A program made the translations under genes and the position numbers. Shown in pieces: positions 1-6,796 of a stretch of 48,206 nt of DNA. The notes beneath the pieces are model-generated. The model had not been told where the DNA came from. It saw only the letters and a list, made by a program, of their open reading frames with translations, and ran no database searches. Origin of the DNA: an uncultured Clostridia bacterium (GTDB lineage Bacteria > Bacillota > Clostridia > Christensenellales > UBA1242); contig CALVTD010000003.1 in the NCBI GenBank assembly GCA_944359935.1, positions 1 through 48,206 on the forward strand, read 5' to 3'. Position 1 is the first letter of the stretch. Every line of letters starts with the position of its first letter.

Positions 1-179
1 GTAGCGATGTATGGAAGGGATAAATGCTGAAAGCATCTAAGCGTGAAGCCCACCTCAAGATGAGATATCCCATAACACAAGTTAGTAAGACCCGTTGTAG
101 ACTACAACGTTGATAGGTCGGAGGTGTAAGCACAGTAATGTGTTCAGCTGACCGATACTAATAGGTCGAGGGCTTGATC
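1..179 (+). rRNA. rrl: 23S ribosomal RNA, 3' end (partial)
   Basis: The window opens inside the last domain of a 23S rRNA. The conserved stretch ending in GACCGATACTAATAGGTCGA and GGGCTTGAT lies at about 150-177, the usual 3' end of bacterial 23S. The 5' part is outside the window. About 100 bp with no tRNA separates it from the 5S gene. The exact 3' end is estimated from the family pattern, not measured. Confidence 0.95.
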
Positions 180-275
180 ACGGATTTGGCATTAAGTTCT
201 GTTATGTAGTTGTCAGAGTTCTATCCAAGGCTCTGTTAGAGAGATAATTTCAGGCAAAACCTGTGATTATACCAT

Positions 276-393
276 ATCTGGTGGCGATAGAGAGAAGGTT
301 CCACCTGTTCTCATTCCGAACACAGAAGTTAAGCTTCTCATCGTCGAAAATACTTGGCTGGTAACGGCCCGGGAAGATAGAACACTGCCAGAT
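276..393 (+). rRNA. rrf: 5S ribosomal RNA
   Basis: A 118-nt gene with the conserved loop sequence CCGAACACAGAAGTTAAG (about 316-333). The terminal helix pairs TCTGGTGGC at 277-285 with ACTGCCAGA at 384-392. It follows 23S directly, as expected for the end of an rRNA operon. The 3' strand (369-398) is copied several times downstream in both orientations, so only this first copy belongs to a complete 5S. Confidence 0.95.
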
Positions 394-403
394 AACAACA
401 TTA

Positions 404-429
404 AAGCAACCTTAAAAGGTTGCTTTTTT
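404..429 (+). terminator. Intrinsic terminator of the rRNA operon
   Basis: AAGCAACCTT (404-413) and AAGGTTGCTT (416-425) form a 10-bp stem with a 2-nt spacer, followed by T residues. It lies just after the 5S 3' end and is the first of three similar terminators in this tract. Confidence 0.85.
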
Positions 430-542
430 GATTTTAATTTTTGCAGTGTTCTCTCTTCCCGGAAGGGAAGATATCGCCAAGTCAAAGAAGTATGCGTGGC
501 GATGCGGGCAAGCCCTAATGAACACTGCCAGATAACAAAAAA

Positions 543-569
543 ACGCACCCGCAAGGGTGTGTTTTTTTT
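543..569 (+). terminator. Second terminator hairpin in the 5S-tail array
   Basis: ACGCACCC, loop GCAA, GGGTGTGT and a run of seven T. It follows the second direct copy of the 5S tail, just as the first terminator follows the real 5S. Confidence 0.75.
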
Positions 570-580
570 CTGGCAGTGTT

Positions 581-616
581 GTGCGTCTTTGACGCACTGC
601 ACAATTTAAATTGTGC
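581..616 (+). repeat. Double-hairpin insertion inside an inverted 5S-tail copy
   Basis: These 36 bases consist of GTGCGTC-TTT-GACGCAC (581-597), one T, and the perfect palindrome GCACAATTTAAATTGTGC (599-616). They interrupt CTGGCAGTGTT (570-580) and CTATCTTCCCG (617-627), which together are the uninterrupted reverse complement of 5S positions 370-391. This is the clearest sign in the window that hairpin modules enter a pre-existing sequence. Confidence 0.8.
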
Positions 617-694
617 CTATCTTCCCGCACGGAAAGATATCTTCGATGCGAAAAACTGCGTTTTTCTAATGAACACTGCCATATAATTTCATTA

Positions 695-728
695 AAGCGA
701 CCTCGTAAGGTCGCTTTTTATTTTTTTT
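695..728 (+). terminator. Third terminator hairpin in the 5S-tail array
   Basis: AAGCGACCT, loop CGTA, AGGTCGCTT and a T-rich tail, after the third direct 5S-tail copy. Its stem resembles the first terminator (404-429), with compensating differences. Confidence 0.8.
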
Positions 729-756
729 CTATCGGCAAAAAAATTATTACTTGTGT

Positions 757-785
757 TTGACTTTTTGCCGATAAATGCGTATAAT
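757..785 (+). promoter_or_regulatory. Sigma-A promoter of the Fic gene
   Basis: TTGACT (757-762), a 17-bp spacer and TATAAT (780-785). Transcription should start near 792, giving a leader of only about 10 nt that contains the GAGG ribosome-binding site. Confidence 0.75.
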
Positions 786-801
786 AATGTTGAGGTAAAA
801 T

Positions 802-1668
802 ATGGAGTTTGTAGGTGTAAGTGAAATCGCCAAGAAATGGGGCGTTAGTGAACGGACAGTGCGAAATGATTGCGCCACTGGCAAAGTGCCGGGTGCATTT
901 TTGCAGGGGAAAACTTGGAAAATTCCTGTTGATGCAGTTAGGCCTGTTCACAAAAAAAATAAATTGCTTGAAATTTTAAAGCAGCAAAAAGAAAGCCATT
1001 TAAAGGGCGGAATTTATCATAAAATTCAAGTGGCATTTGCATATAACTCAAATCATATTGAAGGAAGCACTTTGACGGAAGAGCAAACTCGATTTATTTA
1101 TGAAACCAAAACTATCGGTGTGCAAAAACATTCAGTGAATGTGGATGACATTATTGAAACAATCAACCATTTTAAATGCGTTGATTATGTTATTGATAAC
1201 GCATTAAAGCCATTAACTCAAAAGTTTATAAAAAAACTGCATTATATTTTGAAATCTTCAACAACAGATTCTCAAAAAGCTTGGTTTAATGTGGGAGTGT
1301 ATAAAAAATTGCCAAATGAAATAGGTGGAGAGCAAACTTGCTTGCCTGAAAATGTTGAACAAGAAATGGAAAATTTATTGCGTAAATATTCATCAATCAA
1401 AAATAAAAAACTTGAAGATATAGTTGAATTTCATCAAAAATTTGAAAAAATTCACCCATTTCAAGATGGCAATGGCAGAGTTGGGCGATTAATAATGTTT
1501 AAGGAATGTTTGGCAAACAATATTGTGCCGTTTATTATTGATGACAAATATAAAACATATTATTATCGCGGGCTTAAAGAATGGGGTAGTGAACGCGGCT
1601 TTTTGCTTGAAACATGCTTGTTTATGCAAGATAATTTTAAGAAATGGTTGGAATATTTTAGAATTTAA
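802..1668 (+). CDS. Fic family protein with N-terminal helix-turn-helix
   Basis: A 288-aa Fic-domain protein. The Fic motif HPFQDGNGRVGR is at residues 218-229 and has the catalytic His and the Gly/Asn/Arg phosphate loop, so it is probably an active AMP transferase or a related nucleotidyl transferase. Residues 83-88 (SNHIEG) match the (S/T)xxxE(G/N) autoinhibitory motif of class II Fic proteins, N-terminal to the catalytic loop. Residues 1-48 look like a small MerR/excisionase-type DNA-binding helix-turn-helix (VSEIAKKWGVSERTVRND). Such HTH-Fic proteins are usually monocistronic and may self-regulate. The target is unknown. The start is set by GAGGT eight bases upstream. No partner antitoxin gene is adjacent, consistent with the built-in inhibitory helix. 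Confidence 0.9.
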   Translation: MEFVGVSEIAKKWGVSERTVRNDCATGKVPGAFLQGKTWKIPVDAVRPVHKKNKLLEILKQQKESHLKGGIYHKIQVAFAYNSNHIEGSTLTEEQTRFIYETKTIGVQKHSVNVDDIIETINHFKCVDYVIDNALKPLTQKFIKKLHYILKSSTTDSQKAWFNVGVYKKLPNEIGGEQTCLPENVEQEMENLLRKYSSIKNKKLEDIVEFHQKFEKIHPFQDGNGRVGRLIMFKECLANNIVPFIIDDKYKTYYYRGLKEWGSERGFLLETCLFMQDNFKKWLEYFRI

Positions 1669-1763
1669 AAACTCTTTCGTAACTGAATTTGTTTTAAATT
1701 GTTGTAATCTTGCAACTTTGAGGTGTTTGCATCATATTTTCCTCTAAAAATTTAAAAAAGGTA

Positions 1764-1792
1764 TTGAAATTATTTTAATTTCGTGGTATACT
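1764..1792 (+). promoter_or_regulatory. Promoter of the surface repeat protein gene
   Basis: TTGAAA (1764-1769), a 17-bp spacer and TATACT (1787-1792). A strong AGGAGGG ribosome-binding site follows at 1833-1839. Confidence 0.7.
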
Positions 1793-1844
1793 AAGGCATA
1801 AGAAAATGATTTCAAGCATTTAATCATTATTTTAGGAGGGACAC

Positions 1845-3572
1845 ATGTCTAATAAACTTACTAAAATTTTAACTTATTGCAGTTTGGTTTTGGTTATTTT
1901 GGCCGTTGTGATTACAACCGCTATTTGTTTGACAACCGCGCTTTCTTATAAAGTTACAGTTGACGTTGTTATTCAAAACATTGTGCCAGAAGAAGCAACC
2001 GATGCCAATGTTACTGTAAATATCAACGGAACAGAAGTTTCAACTCAAAGAGAGAACACCACTCTTACAGTTAACGCTCAAAAAGATAGGGAAGTTACAA
2101 TTACTTTTAACATGACCGACTATAACTATGTTGGCTTGTATAATGGAACAAAAGACACATATCAAGGCACCGACAGCATTTTGGCTGAGCCAACCGAATA
2201 TGTTTACAAGTTCACCGTTACACAAGACACCAACTACACTCTTGTTGTGGATGCTGCATCCTTCTATCAGGTGAGTGTTGGATACAATGCTGACAAACCT
2301 GTTGACGAAGTTGAGGGTGGGGCAATCGCAGTCACTGCATCAGGCGCCGGCGTTTATGCAGATGGTGACACAGCCAACTCTTATATTGTAAGAGAGGGCG
2401 CAGAGGTTAGCGTTTCATATGAGGCAAGTGAATATACTTTCACAGGCTGGACAAATGGCGATGCAACTTCAACTGACAGCGTTTACACATTCGTTGCAAA
2501 CGGCAACACAACAGTTACTGGAAATTTTGAAGCATATGTTTATTATGATGTTAGAGTAAATTACGCTTTTGACGAGCAAGCAATTGGCGGAAACATTGCG
2601 GTTACTGCAAATGGCCAAGAGGTTACACAAGAAGGCATTACACTTAAAATTCGTGATGGCGCAAATGTTACTCTCAGCGTAGTGAGCGGAACAGGTTATG
2701 ATTTCACAGGCTGGACAAATGTCACAGACAATGCCACATCTGCAACTGTTAATATTGCTGTTTCAGCAAACGCAGAATACACTGCAAACTTTAATGTAAT
2801 TAAATATGATATTGAATATGTTGATGGTGAGGAGTCGACAACTGTGCAAGATGTGGTTTATGGCTCAACACTTCAAGCGGGTCCAGAAGACATCTACGCA
2901 AACGGCTGGAATAAATTCCTTGGCTGGACGCTTAATGGAAGAACATATACGCAAGCAATTTTTGACGGGAATAACAGGGAAATCACTTTAACAGCATCAT
3001 ATAGAAACCAAAGTGAAATCAACTACACTTTTGATGCGGCAGCAACCGATTTTAGCACTGCTGGAACAATTTCTTACAACACAGCAAATGGCCTTGACCT
3101 TGCAAATGCCCCAACAAGAGATTACTACAACCTTATTGGAATAAGCATCAACGGCACACAATATCTTTTCAATGAAGAAAAAACTGGTTTCGCTGACGCG
3201 CAAAACACAATCGACCAATATTTGGTTAATCAAAGTGCCTCAACACTTACAGTTACTCCAATTTGGGAACTTGATGGTGCACCTATAACAGTAAACTTAC
3301 CAAGCGACTCTGATTTCAGCGGAAACATGGATAATGAAGACCAAATTACAGCAGATGCGAACATCGAAACATTGATGGTTACAGAATTCTTTGGAATTGA
3401 CGCTTCGCAAATTGCAAGTTTCAAGATTCAATATAACAGCAGAACTTACACAGTTTCTAGAACAACCGCCGATGCTTATGCAACAATCTCATTTGCAGAT
3501 GTGTTTGACACAATCGGGTTTGATGCAAGTGCATCAACAGAATTGACATTCATCTTTACAAGCAATGTTTAA
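1845..3572 (+). CDS. Membrane-anchored surface protein with InlB-like (Listeria-Bacteroides) repeats
   Basis: A 575-aa predicted extracytoplasmic protein. Residues about 12-35 form one hydrophobic segment after a short basic N-terminus, acting as an uncleaved anchor or signal peptide. The rest is rich in Thr, Asn, Ala and Tyr. It contains repeated beta-strand units with the pattern FTGWTN...(T/A)xxx(F/V)xxN...TxxFE, for example near residues 198-230 and 286-315, and a variant with KFLGWTLNG near 353. This resembles the InlB B-repeat/Flg_new family found in adhesins and surface proteins. I see no LPXTG or other C-terminal sorting signal, so the N-terminal helix is the likely anchor. It is monocistronic, with its own promoter and terminator. 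The binding partner is unknown. Confidence 0.75.
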   Translation: MSNKLTKILTYCSLVLVILAVVITTAICLTTALSYKVTVDVVIQNIVPEEATDANVTVNINGTEVSTQRENTTLTVNAQKDREVTITFNMTDYNYVGLYNGTKDTYQGTDSILAEPTEYVYKFTVTQDTNYTLVVDAASFYQVSVGYNADKPVDEVEGGAIAVTASGAGVYADGDTANSYIVREGAEVSVSYEASEYTFTGWTNGDATSTDSVYTFVANGNTTVTGNFEAYVYYDVRVNYAFDEQAIGGNIAVTANGQEVTQEGITLKIRDGANVTLSVVSGTGYDFTGWTNVTDNATSATVNIAVSANAEYTANFNVIKYDIEYVDGEESTTVQDVVYGSTLQAGPEDIYANGWNKFLGWTLNGRTYTQAIFDGNNREITLTASYRNQSEINYTFDAAATDFSTAGTISYNTANGLDLANAPTRDYYNLIGISINGTQYLFNEEKTGFADAQNTIDQYLVNQSASTLTVTPIWELDGAPITVNLPSDSDFSGNMDNEDQITADANIETLMVTEFFGIDASQIASFKIQYNSRTYTVSRTTADAYATISFADVFDTIGFDASASTELTFIFTSNV

Positions 3573-3580
3573 TAACAACA

Positions 3581-3612
3581 AAAAGCCTTGAAAAAATTCA
3601 AGGCTTTTTTAA
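3581..3612 (+). terminator. Terminator of the surface protein gene
   Basis: AAAGCCTTGAA, loop AAAA, TTCAAGGCTTT and a T run. An 11-bp stem just after the stop codon. Confidence 0.9.
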
Positions 3613-3630
3613 TTTTTTTATTAAAATTTG

Positions 3631-3659
3631 TTGACAAAGTTATTTTACTTTGGTATATT
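3631..3659 (+). promoter_or_regulatory. Promoter of tRNA-Val
   Basis: Perfect TTGACA (3631-3636), a 17-bp spacer and TATATT (3654-3659), about 20 bp before the mature tRNA start. Confidence 0.85.
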
Positions 3660-3678
3660 TATCTTGCATCCTTTATTT

Positions 3679-3754
3679 GGGAGTTTAGCTCAGCTGGGAG
3701 AGCATCTGCCTTACAAGCAGAGGGTCATAGGTTCGAGCCCTATAACTCCCACCA
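3679..3754 (+). tRNA. tRNA-Val (anticodon TAC)
   Basis: A 76-nt cloverleaf. Acceptor GGGAGTT pairs with AACTCCC, the anticodon loop is CTTACAA (TAC) and the T loop is GTTCGAG. ACCA ends the gene with CCA encoded. It has its own promoter and terminator. Confidence 0.97.
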
Positions 3755-3756
3755 GC

Positions 3757-3787
3757 AAAAAAGCACACGCATGTGTGCTTTTTTATT
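3757..3787 (+). terminator. Terminator of tRNA-Val
   Basis: AAGCACAC-GCAT-GTGTGCTT flanked by A and T runs (stem at 3761-3780). Confidence 0.85.
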
Positions 3788-3846
3788 TTGCCTTTGGCAA
3801 AATTGCATGGCTTTGCCATGCGCTGGTGGGAGATATATCTGCGCTT

Positions 3847-3871
3847 GGCTCACTCTTGCAAGCAAGTTCGC
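3847..3871 (+). repeat. Motif D copy 1
   Basis: A 25-bp motif beginning GGCTCACTC and ending GCAAGCAAGTTCGC. It differs at one position from the copy on the minus strand at 21639-21663, more than 17 kb away. Confidence 0.75.
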
Positions 3872-3929
3872 CTGCGCTTGATATAACTCCATTAGTTGCG
3901 TTTGCATGGTGGGAGATATATCAGCGCGT

Positions 3930-3954
3930 GGCTCACCATTGCAAGCAAGTTCGC
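3930..3954 (+). repeat. Motif D copy 2
   Basis: Second copy of the 25-bp motif, beginning GGCTCACCA. It differs at one position from the 21639-21663 copy and sits in the second inverted/direct tRNA-tail pair. Confidence 0.75.
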
Positions 3955-3981
3955 TTATGCCTTGATATAACTCCCACCAAA

Positions 3982-4013
3982 AAAAACGGTCATCGCAAGA
4001 TGGCTGTTTTTTT
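3982..4013 (+). terminator. Terminator hairpin at the end of the tRNA-Val element
   Basis: ACGGTCATC, GNRA-type loop GCAA, GATGGCTGT and a T run. It directly follows the exact direct copy of the tRNA tail, mirroring the tail-terminator order at the real tRNA. Confidence 0.85.
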
Positions 4014-4061
4014 CACACTTTTTTGCCAAAAAGAATATGTAAAGCAAGGAGGTTTTTTAAA

Positions 4062-4571
4062 ATGCCTATTATTTGTAATGATAACACAAATGGATGCTTT
4101 ACTGGGCCTTACTATCCGCGCCCGATTTTTCAATGCTGCTCGGGTGGTTCGTGTGGTGGCCCGAACACGATTGTAAATCCTACGCGTTCGGAAGAGTGGG
4201 GCTTTTTTGTGGGGGCGAGCGCAACGGTTGCTCAAAATCAGGCCTTGCCACTTACGCTGAATGCCAGTGCGGGTACTGCCGTTACGCAAAGTGATGCCAC
4301 AACCGTGGGACTGACGGCGGGTTCTTACCAAGTTTCGTTTAATGTAACCGCATCTTCTGCCGCCAACCCAATGGAGTTTGCCCTTGAACTTAACGGCACG
4401 GTGCTGCCTTATTCTATCGTTACTGCCACTGGTGACAGCACCAACAAAACCCTTTCAAATTCGGTGATTATTTCAGTGCCAACAAATGCCACGCTGAGGA
4501 TAGTTAACCTAACGGCAGGAAATGCCACGGCCACGCGCAGCAATTTGGCGGCGACAAAACTTTTGACATGA
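4062..4571 (+). CDS. BclA C-terminal-like jellyroll protein
   Basis: A 169-aa protein. The first 40 or so residues are rich in Cys, Pro, Gly and Tyr (for example FQCCSGGSCGGPN). The rest is a beta-rich domain with the pattern AGSYQVSFNVTAS, MEFALELNGTVLPYS and SVIISVPTNATLRIVNLTA. That pattern resembles the trimeric TNF/C1q-like C-terminal domain of exosporium collagen-like proteins (BclA type). No collagen Gly-X-Y stretch and no signal peptide are visible, as is usual for spore-layer proteins made in the mother cell. The start is fixed by AGGAGG about eight bases upstream. I see no convincing sigma-A promoter between the preceding terminator and the gene, so a sporulation sigma factor is possible. 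Role in spores is inferred, not shown. Confidence 0.6.
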   Translation: MPIICNDNTNGCFTGPYYPRPIFQCCSGGSCGGPNTIVNPTRSEEWGFFVGASATVAQNQALPLTLNASAGTAVTQSDATTVGLTAGSYQVSFNVTASSAANPMEFALELNGTVLPYSIVTATGDSTNKTLSNSVIISVPTNATLRIVNLTAGNATATRSNLAATKLLT

Positions 4572-4607
4572 TGCTAAAATTCCCTTTCATTTTTATTTCG
4601 AATGGCG

Positions 4608-4613
4608 TATAAT
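4608..4613 (+). promoter_or_regulatory. Probable -10 box for yqzL-recO
   Basis: A perfect TATAAT, but no good -35 box at the right distance. A strong AAGGAGGGGG ribosome-binding site follows at 4641-4650. Confidence 0.45.
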
Positions 4614-4655
4614 AATTATAGGGATGGCGCAGGCTAAAAAAAGGAGGGGGAAAGC

Positions 4656-4811
4656 ATGAAAAAAGATTTTGTAAATGACGAGCAACGGCTTTACTGGGAG
4701 CTTTTTAGCAAAGGTCCAAAGGGGCTGAAAGGCAACCCTCTGCTTATTACCGAGTTTATGGAAATGGAAAAAGAGCGCACAAAAATTAAAACTGAGGAGA
4801 TGTCAAGATAA
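4656..4811 (+). CDS. YqzL-like small protein
   Basis: A 51-aa protein with the pattern YWELFSKGPKG...YLL-like...EFMEMEKE. This resembles the short YqzL proteins (WxxFxxTG...YLLYKE) encoded just before recO in many Firmicutes. It has a very strong ribosome-binding site and ends four bases before the recO start, so the two are surely cotranscribed and probably translationally coupled. The function of the family is unknown to me. The assignment rests on position and the aromatic/acidic pattern and is tentative. Confidence 0.6.
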   Translation: MKKDFVNDEQRLYWELFSKGPKGLKGNPLLITEFMEMEKERTKIKTEEMSR

Positions 4812-4814
4812 CAA

Positions 4815-5525
4815 ATGTCTACAAAAGTTAAGGCTTTCGTGCTGGAAGCAAAAGATAGCAAAGAAAAAGATAAACTTGCCACCCTTTACACGCTTGAAAA
4901 TGGCAAGTTTTTTGTTAATTTTAGGGGAGTGAGGGGCGCAAAAGCAAAACTGAAAGCGGCAAAAGAAGTTTTTACTTTTGGCGAGTATGTTATTGAGCAA
5001 ACCAAGGCTGGCAACATTGTAACCGAAGCCAACATTATTGATAATTTCATGCCGCTTAGAAATGATTTGGACAAGTTCTATGAGGCATGTTCGATTTTTG
5101 ACATAGTTAAAAAACTTGGTGCGCAAACGCCAGACCCGGCACTCTTTATTGAAATTTTAAAGGCGATGAAAGCCATATGTTATGACGGGGCGCCAAAATA
5201 TTATGTTGTGATTAAGTTTTTGCTTAACATATTTGAAAACATGGGCTACAAACTTAACTTTGATAAATGTGCAAGTTGCGGCGCAGTGCTCACAGGAAAG
5301 AAATACTTGAATCTCGATTACGGCGAAATTGTCTGTGCAAATTGCAGGCAGATGACCTCAATCGAGGTTGCGCCTGCCACAATTGGCGCGCTTAAAATAA
5401 TCAAACAAACGCCTTATGAAAAACTTAAAACCGTCAAACTTGGCGGCGGAGGTGAGATTAAAGCGCTAAATCTTTTGTGTGAAAACTTTGAGTGGCGCTT
5501 TGGTAGTAAGTTTTTTATTGATTAA
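4815..5525 (+). CDS. recO: DNA repair protein RecO
   Basis: A 236-aa protein of usual RecO length. The N-terminal OB-fold (residues 1-80) starts with KVKAFVLEAKDSKEKDKLATLYT, the place where RecO binds DNA and SSB. The C-terminal helical part has a zinc site with CASCG and CANC pairs. RecO anneals SSB-coated strands and, with RecR, loads RecA at gaps. It follows the YqzL-like gene and ends in a terminator that overlaps its stop codon. In many Firmicutes recO lies near era, but here it precedes the S10 operon. Confidence 0.9.
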   Translation: MSTKVKAFVLEAKDSKEKDKLATLYTLENGKFFVNFRGVRGAKAKLKAAKEVFTFGEYVIEQTKAGNIVTEANIIDNFMPLRNDLDKFYEACSIFDIVKKLGAQTPDPALFIEILKAMKAICYDGAPKYYVVIKFLLNIFENMGYKLNFDKCASCGAVLTGKKYLNLDYGEIVCANCRQMTSIEVAPATIGALKIIKQTPYEKLKTVKLGGGGEIKALNLLCENFEWRFGSKFFID

Positions 5526-5549
5526 AAGGTTGCGTGGCAGCCTTTTTTT
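5524..5549 (+). terminator. Terminator of recO
   Basis: AAAGGTTGC-GTG-GCAGCCTTT plus T run, overlapping the recO stop codon. Confidence 0.85.
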
Positions 5550-5584
5550 ATTTGAAAAAATTTTAATTTTCTTTTGAAAAATGC

Positions 5585-5613
5585 TTGACTTAAAAGGCGT
5601 TATTGTTTATAAT
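5585..5613 (+). promoter_or_regulatory. Main promoter of the S10-spc-alpha superoperon
   Basis: TTGACT (5585-5590), a 17-bp spacer and a perfect TATAAT (5608-5613). It is the only strong promoter I see before rplQ, about 220 bp ahead of rpsJ. Confidence 0.85.
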
Positions 5614-5619
5614 TACTAT

Positions 5620-5829
5620 GCTGTGAAATATGGGTTGATGCCTAAGGTTACTTTGGTTACCGGCAATCAAAGAGAACTTGGGCGGACAAGTTCGTGGCAA
5701 GACCGCGAGCGGCTGACCTTAATCCACATTTTTTATTGCTCAGCAGCATGAAACACACGGATGCGTGTTCGAGGGTTTCAAAAAGCAAGTGGGGCAAGGC
5801 AGTTTAGCCAAAACTAGGAGGAAAATTAA
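5620..5829 (+). promoter_or_regulatory. Structured 5' leader of the S10 operon, possible attenuator
   Basis: About 210 nt of untranslated leader. The closing helices are GGGTT (5632-5636) with AATCC (5721-5725) and TAAGGT (5643-5648) with ACCTTA (5716-5721). Inside are three hairpins: CTTTG/CAAAG (5651-5655, 5668-5672), GAACTTG/CAAGTTC (5674-5680, 5687-5693) and CCGC/GCGG (5703-5712). A T-rich run follows the closing helix (5729-5734), as in an intrinsic terminator. A further stem-loop (GAAACACAC...GTGT...GTTTC, about 5750-5779) comes before the AGGAGG site. In E. coli, L4 controls this operon through its leader; an analogous role here is inference. This region accounts for the gene-free stretch 5550-5829. 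Confidence 0.65.
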
Positions 5830-6138
5830 ATGGCAACAAAGAAAATCAGGATTAAACTTAAAGCGTTTGAGCACTCACTCATCGATGAGGCTTGCAAAAG
5901 AATCATCCTTGCTGCTGAGAAAAACGGCGCCAAAGTTGCTGGTCCAATTCCACTTCCAACTGACAGGGAAGTAGTTACGGTTATCCGTTCACCACATATG
6001 CACAAAGATAGCCGTGAACAATTTGAGTCTAAGACTCACAAAAGACTTATCGATATTATTAGTCCATCCACTAAGGTTGTAGACGCTATGATGAAACTCG
6101 ACCTTCCAGCAGGCGTGGACATCCAAATCAAACTGTAA
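5830..6138 (+). CDS. rpsJ: Ribosomal protein uS10
   Basis: A 102-aa S10, the first gene of the superoperon. It belongs to the 30S head, and in other bacteria S10 (NusE) also joins NusB in antitermination. Diagnostic stretches are [14 protein letters not shown] at the N-terminus and the [14 protein letters not shown] loop. AGGAGG precedes the ATG at good distance. An unusual point is what lies before it: recO, not the str operon (rpsL-rpsG-fusA-tuf), which often sits just upstream in Firmicutes. Confidence 0.98.
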   Translation: MATKKIRIKLKAFEHSLIDEACKRIILAAEKNGAKVAGPIPLPTDREVVTVIRSPHMHKDSREQFESKTHKRLIDIISPSTKVVDAMMKLDLPAGVDIQIKL

Positions 6139-6149
6139 GGAGGCACTTC

Positions 6150-6782
6150 GTGAAAAAAGCAATACTAGGCAAAAAACTTGGCATGACACAAGTATTCAGT
6201 TCTAACGGAACTGTTATTCCTGTTACTGTTATTGAAGCAGGCCCTTGCAGTGTCGTTCAAGTAAAAACAAAAGATAATGATGGTTATGAGGCTGTGGTTG
6301 TGGCTTATGGCAAACAAAAAGAGCACAGACTTAACAAACCAAAACTTGGCGTGTTCAAAAAGGCAGGCGTTGAGCCTTGCAGAATTTTAAAAGAATTCAA
6401 ATTTGACAACAGCGCCGATTACACCGTTGGGCAGGTGATTGATTGTGGAATTTTTGCTGAGGGTGATAAGGTTGACGCAATCGGCATCACAAGAGGCAGA
6501 GGTTTTACAGGTGTTATTCAAAGATGGAATAACCACCGTCTTAAAATGAGCCACGGAACAGGCCCTGTTCACAGAGAGGTTGGCTCTATGGGTGCAAACT
6601 CCACCCCATCCAGAGTTTTCAAAAACAAACATATGCCGGGACACTATGGATGTGAAAGAGTTACAATTCAAAACCTTGAAATAGTTAAAGTCGATGCAGA
6701 AAGAGGTGTTCTGCTTGTCAAAGGATGTGTTCCTGGACCTAAGGGCTCAGTTGTTACCATTCGTGAGGCAATTAAAGCATAA
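6150..6782 (+). CDS. rplC: Ribosomal protein uL3
   Basis: A 210-aa L3, an early assembly protein whose extension reaches the peptidyl-transferase centre. It begins KKAILGKKLGMTQVF, and the conserved central loop has HGTGPVHREVGSMG followed by MPGHYG. The start is GTG, placed by AAGGAGG eight bases upstream; the first in-frame ATG would cut into the conserved N-terminus. Spacing to rpsJ is 11 bp. Confidence 0.98.
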   Translation: MKKAILGKKLGMTQVFSSNGTVIPVTVIEAGPCSVVQVKTKDNDGYEAVVVAYGKQKEHRLNKPKLGVFKKAGVEPCRILKEFKFDNSADYTVGQVIDCGIFAEGDKVDAIGITRGRGFTGVIQRWNNHRLKMSHGTGPVHREVGSMGANSTPSRVFKNKHMPGHYGCERVTIQNLEIVKVDAERGVLLVKGCVPGPKGSVVTIREAIKA

Positions 6783-6796
6783 AGGAGTTAATGAAA

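Larger units (their letters stand above)
369..686 (+). repeat. 5S-tail satellite array: alternating direct and inverted copies
   Basis: The 5S tail GAACACTGCCAGATAACAA (380-398) recurs exactly at 520-538 and with one change at 671-686. Both downstream copies are preceded by CTAAT. Inverted copies lie at 443-462 (19 of 20 bases complementary to 369-388) and at 570-580 plus 617-627. Joined, the last two are the exact 22-nt reverse complement of 370-391. Each direct copy is followed by its own terminator hairpin. The spacers are rich in small hairpins. This explains most of the gene-free stretch 394-801; I see no ORF of substance in it. Confidence 0.85.
3785..3979 (+). repeat. tRNA-Val tail satellite element
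   Basis: The tRNA-Val 3' end TATAACTCCCACCA (3741-3754) is copied exactly at 3966-3979 and partly at 3882-3890. Inverted copies, 13 of 14 matching, lie at 3824-3837 and 3907-3920. The two inverted/direct pairs enclose two copies of a 25-bp motif (3847-3871 and 3930-3954) that also occurs, inverted, after rplQ. Simple hairpins precede them (ATTTTGCCTTTGGCAAAAT at 3785-3803, then TGCATGGCTTTGCCATGCG). I see no credible gene between 3755 and 4061. Confidence 0.8.

Noticed and set aside
518-690. Additional 5S rRNA genes
   Set aside because: Only the last 15-25 bases of 5S are repeated; no full-length second copy exists.
3628-4176. Long frame crossing tRNA-Val and the satellite tract
   Set aside because: It covers a tRNA, two terminators and repeats and has no family similarity. 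The real gene starts at 4062.
5620-5829. T-box or metabolite riboswitch
   Set aside because: No T-box sequence or known aptamer signature seen, and the downstream genes are ribosomal. A ribosomal-protein leader fits better.
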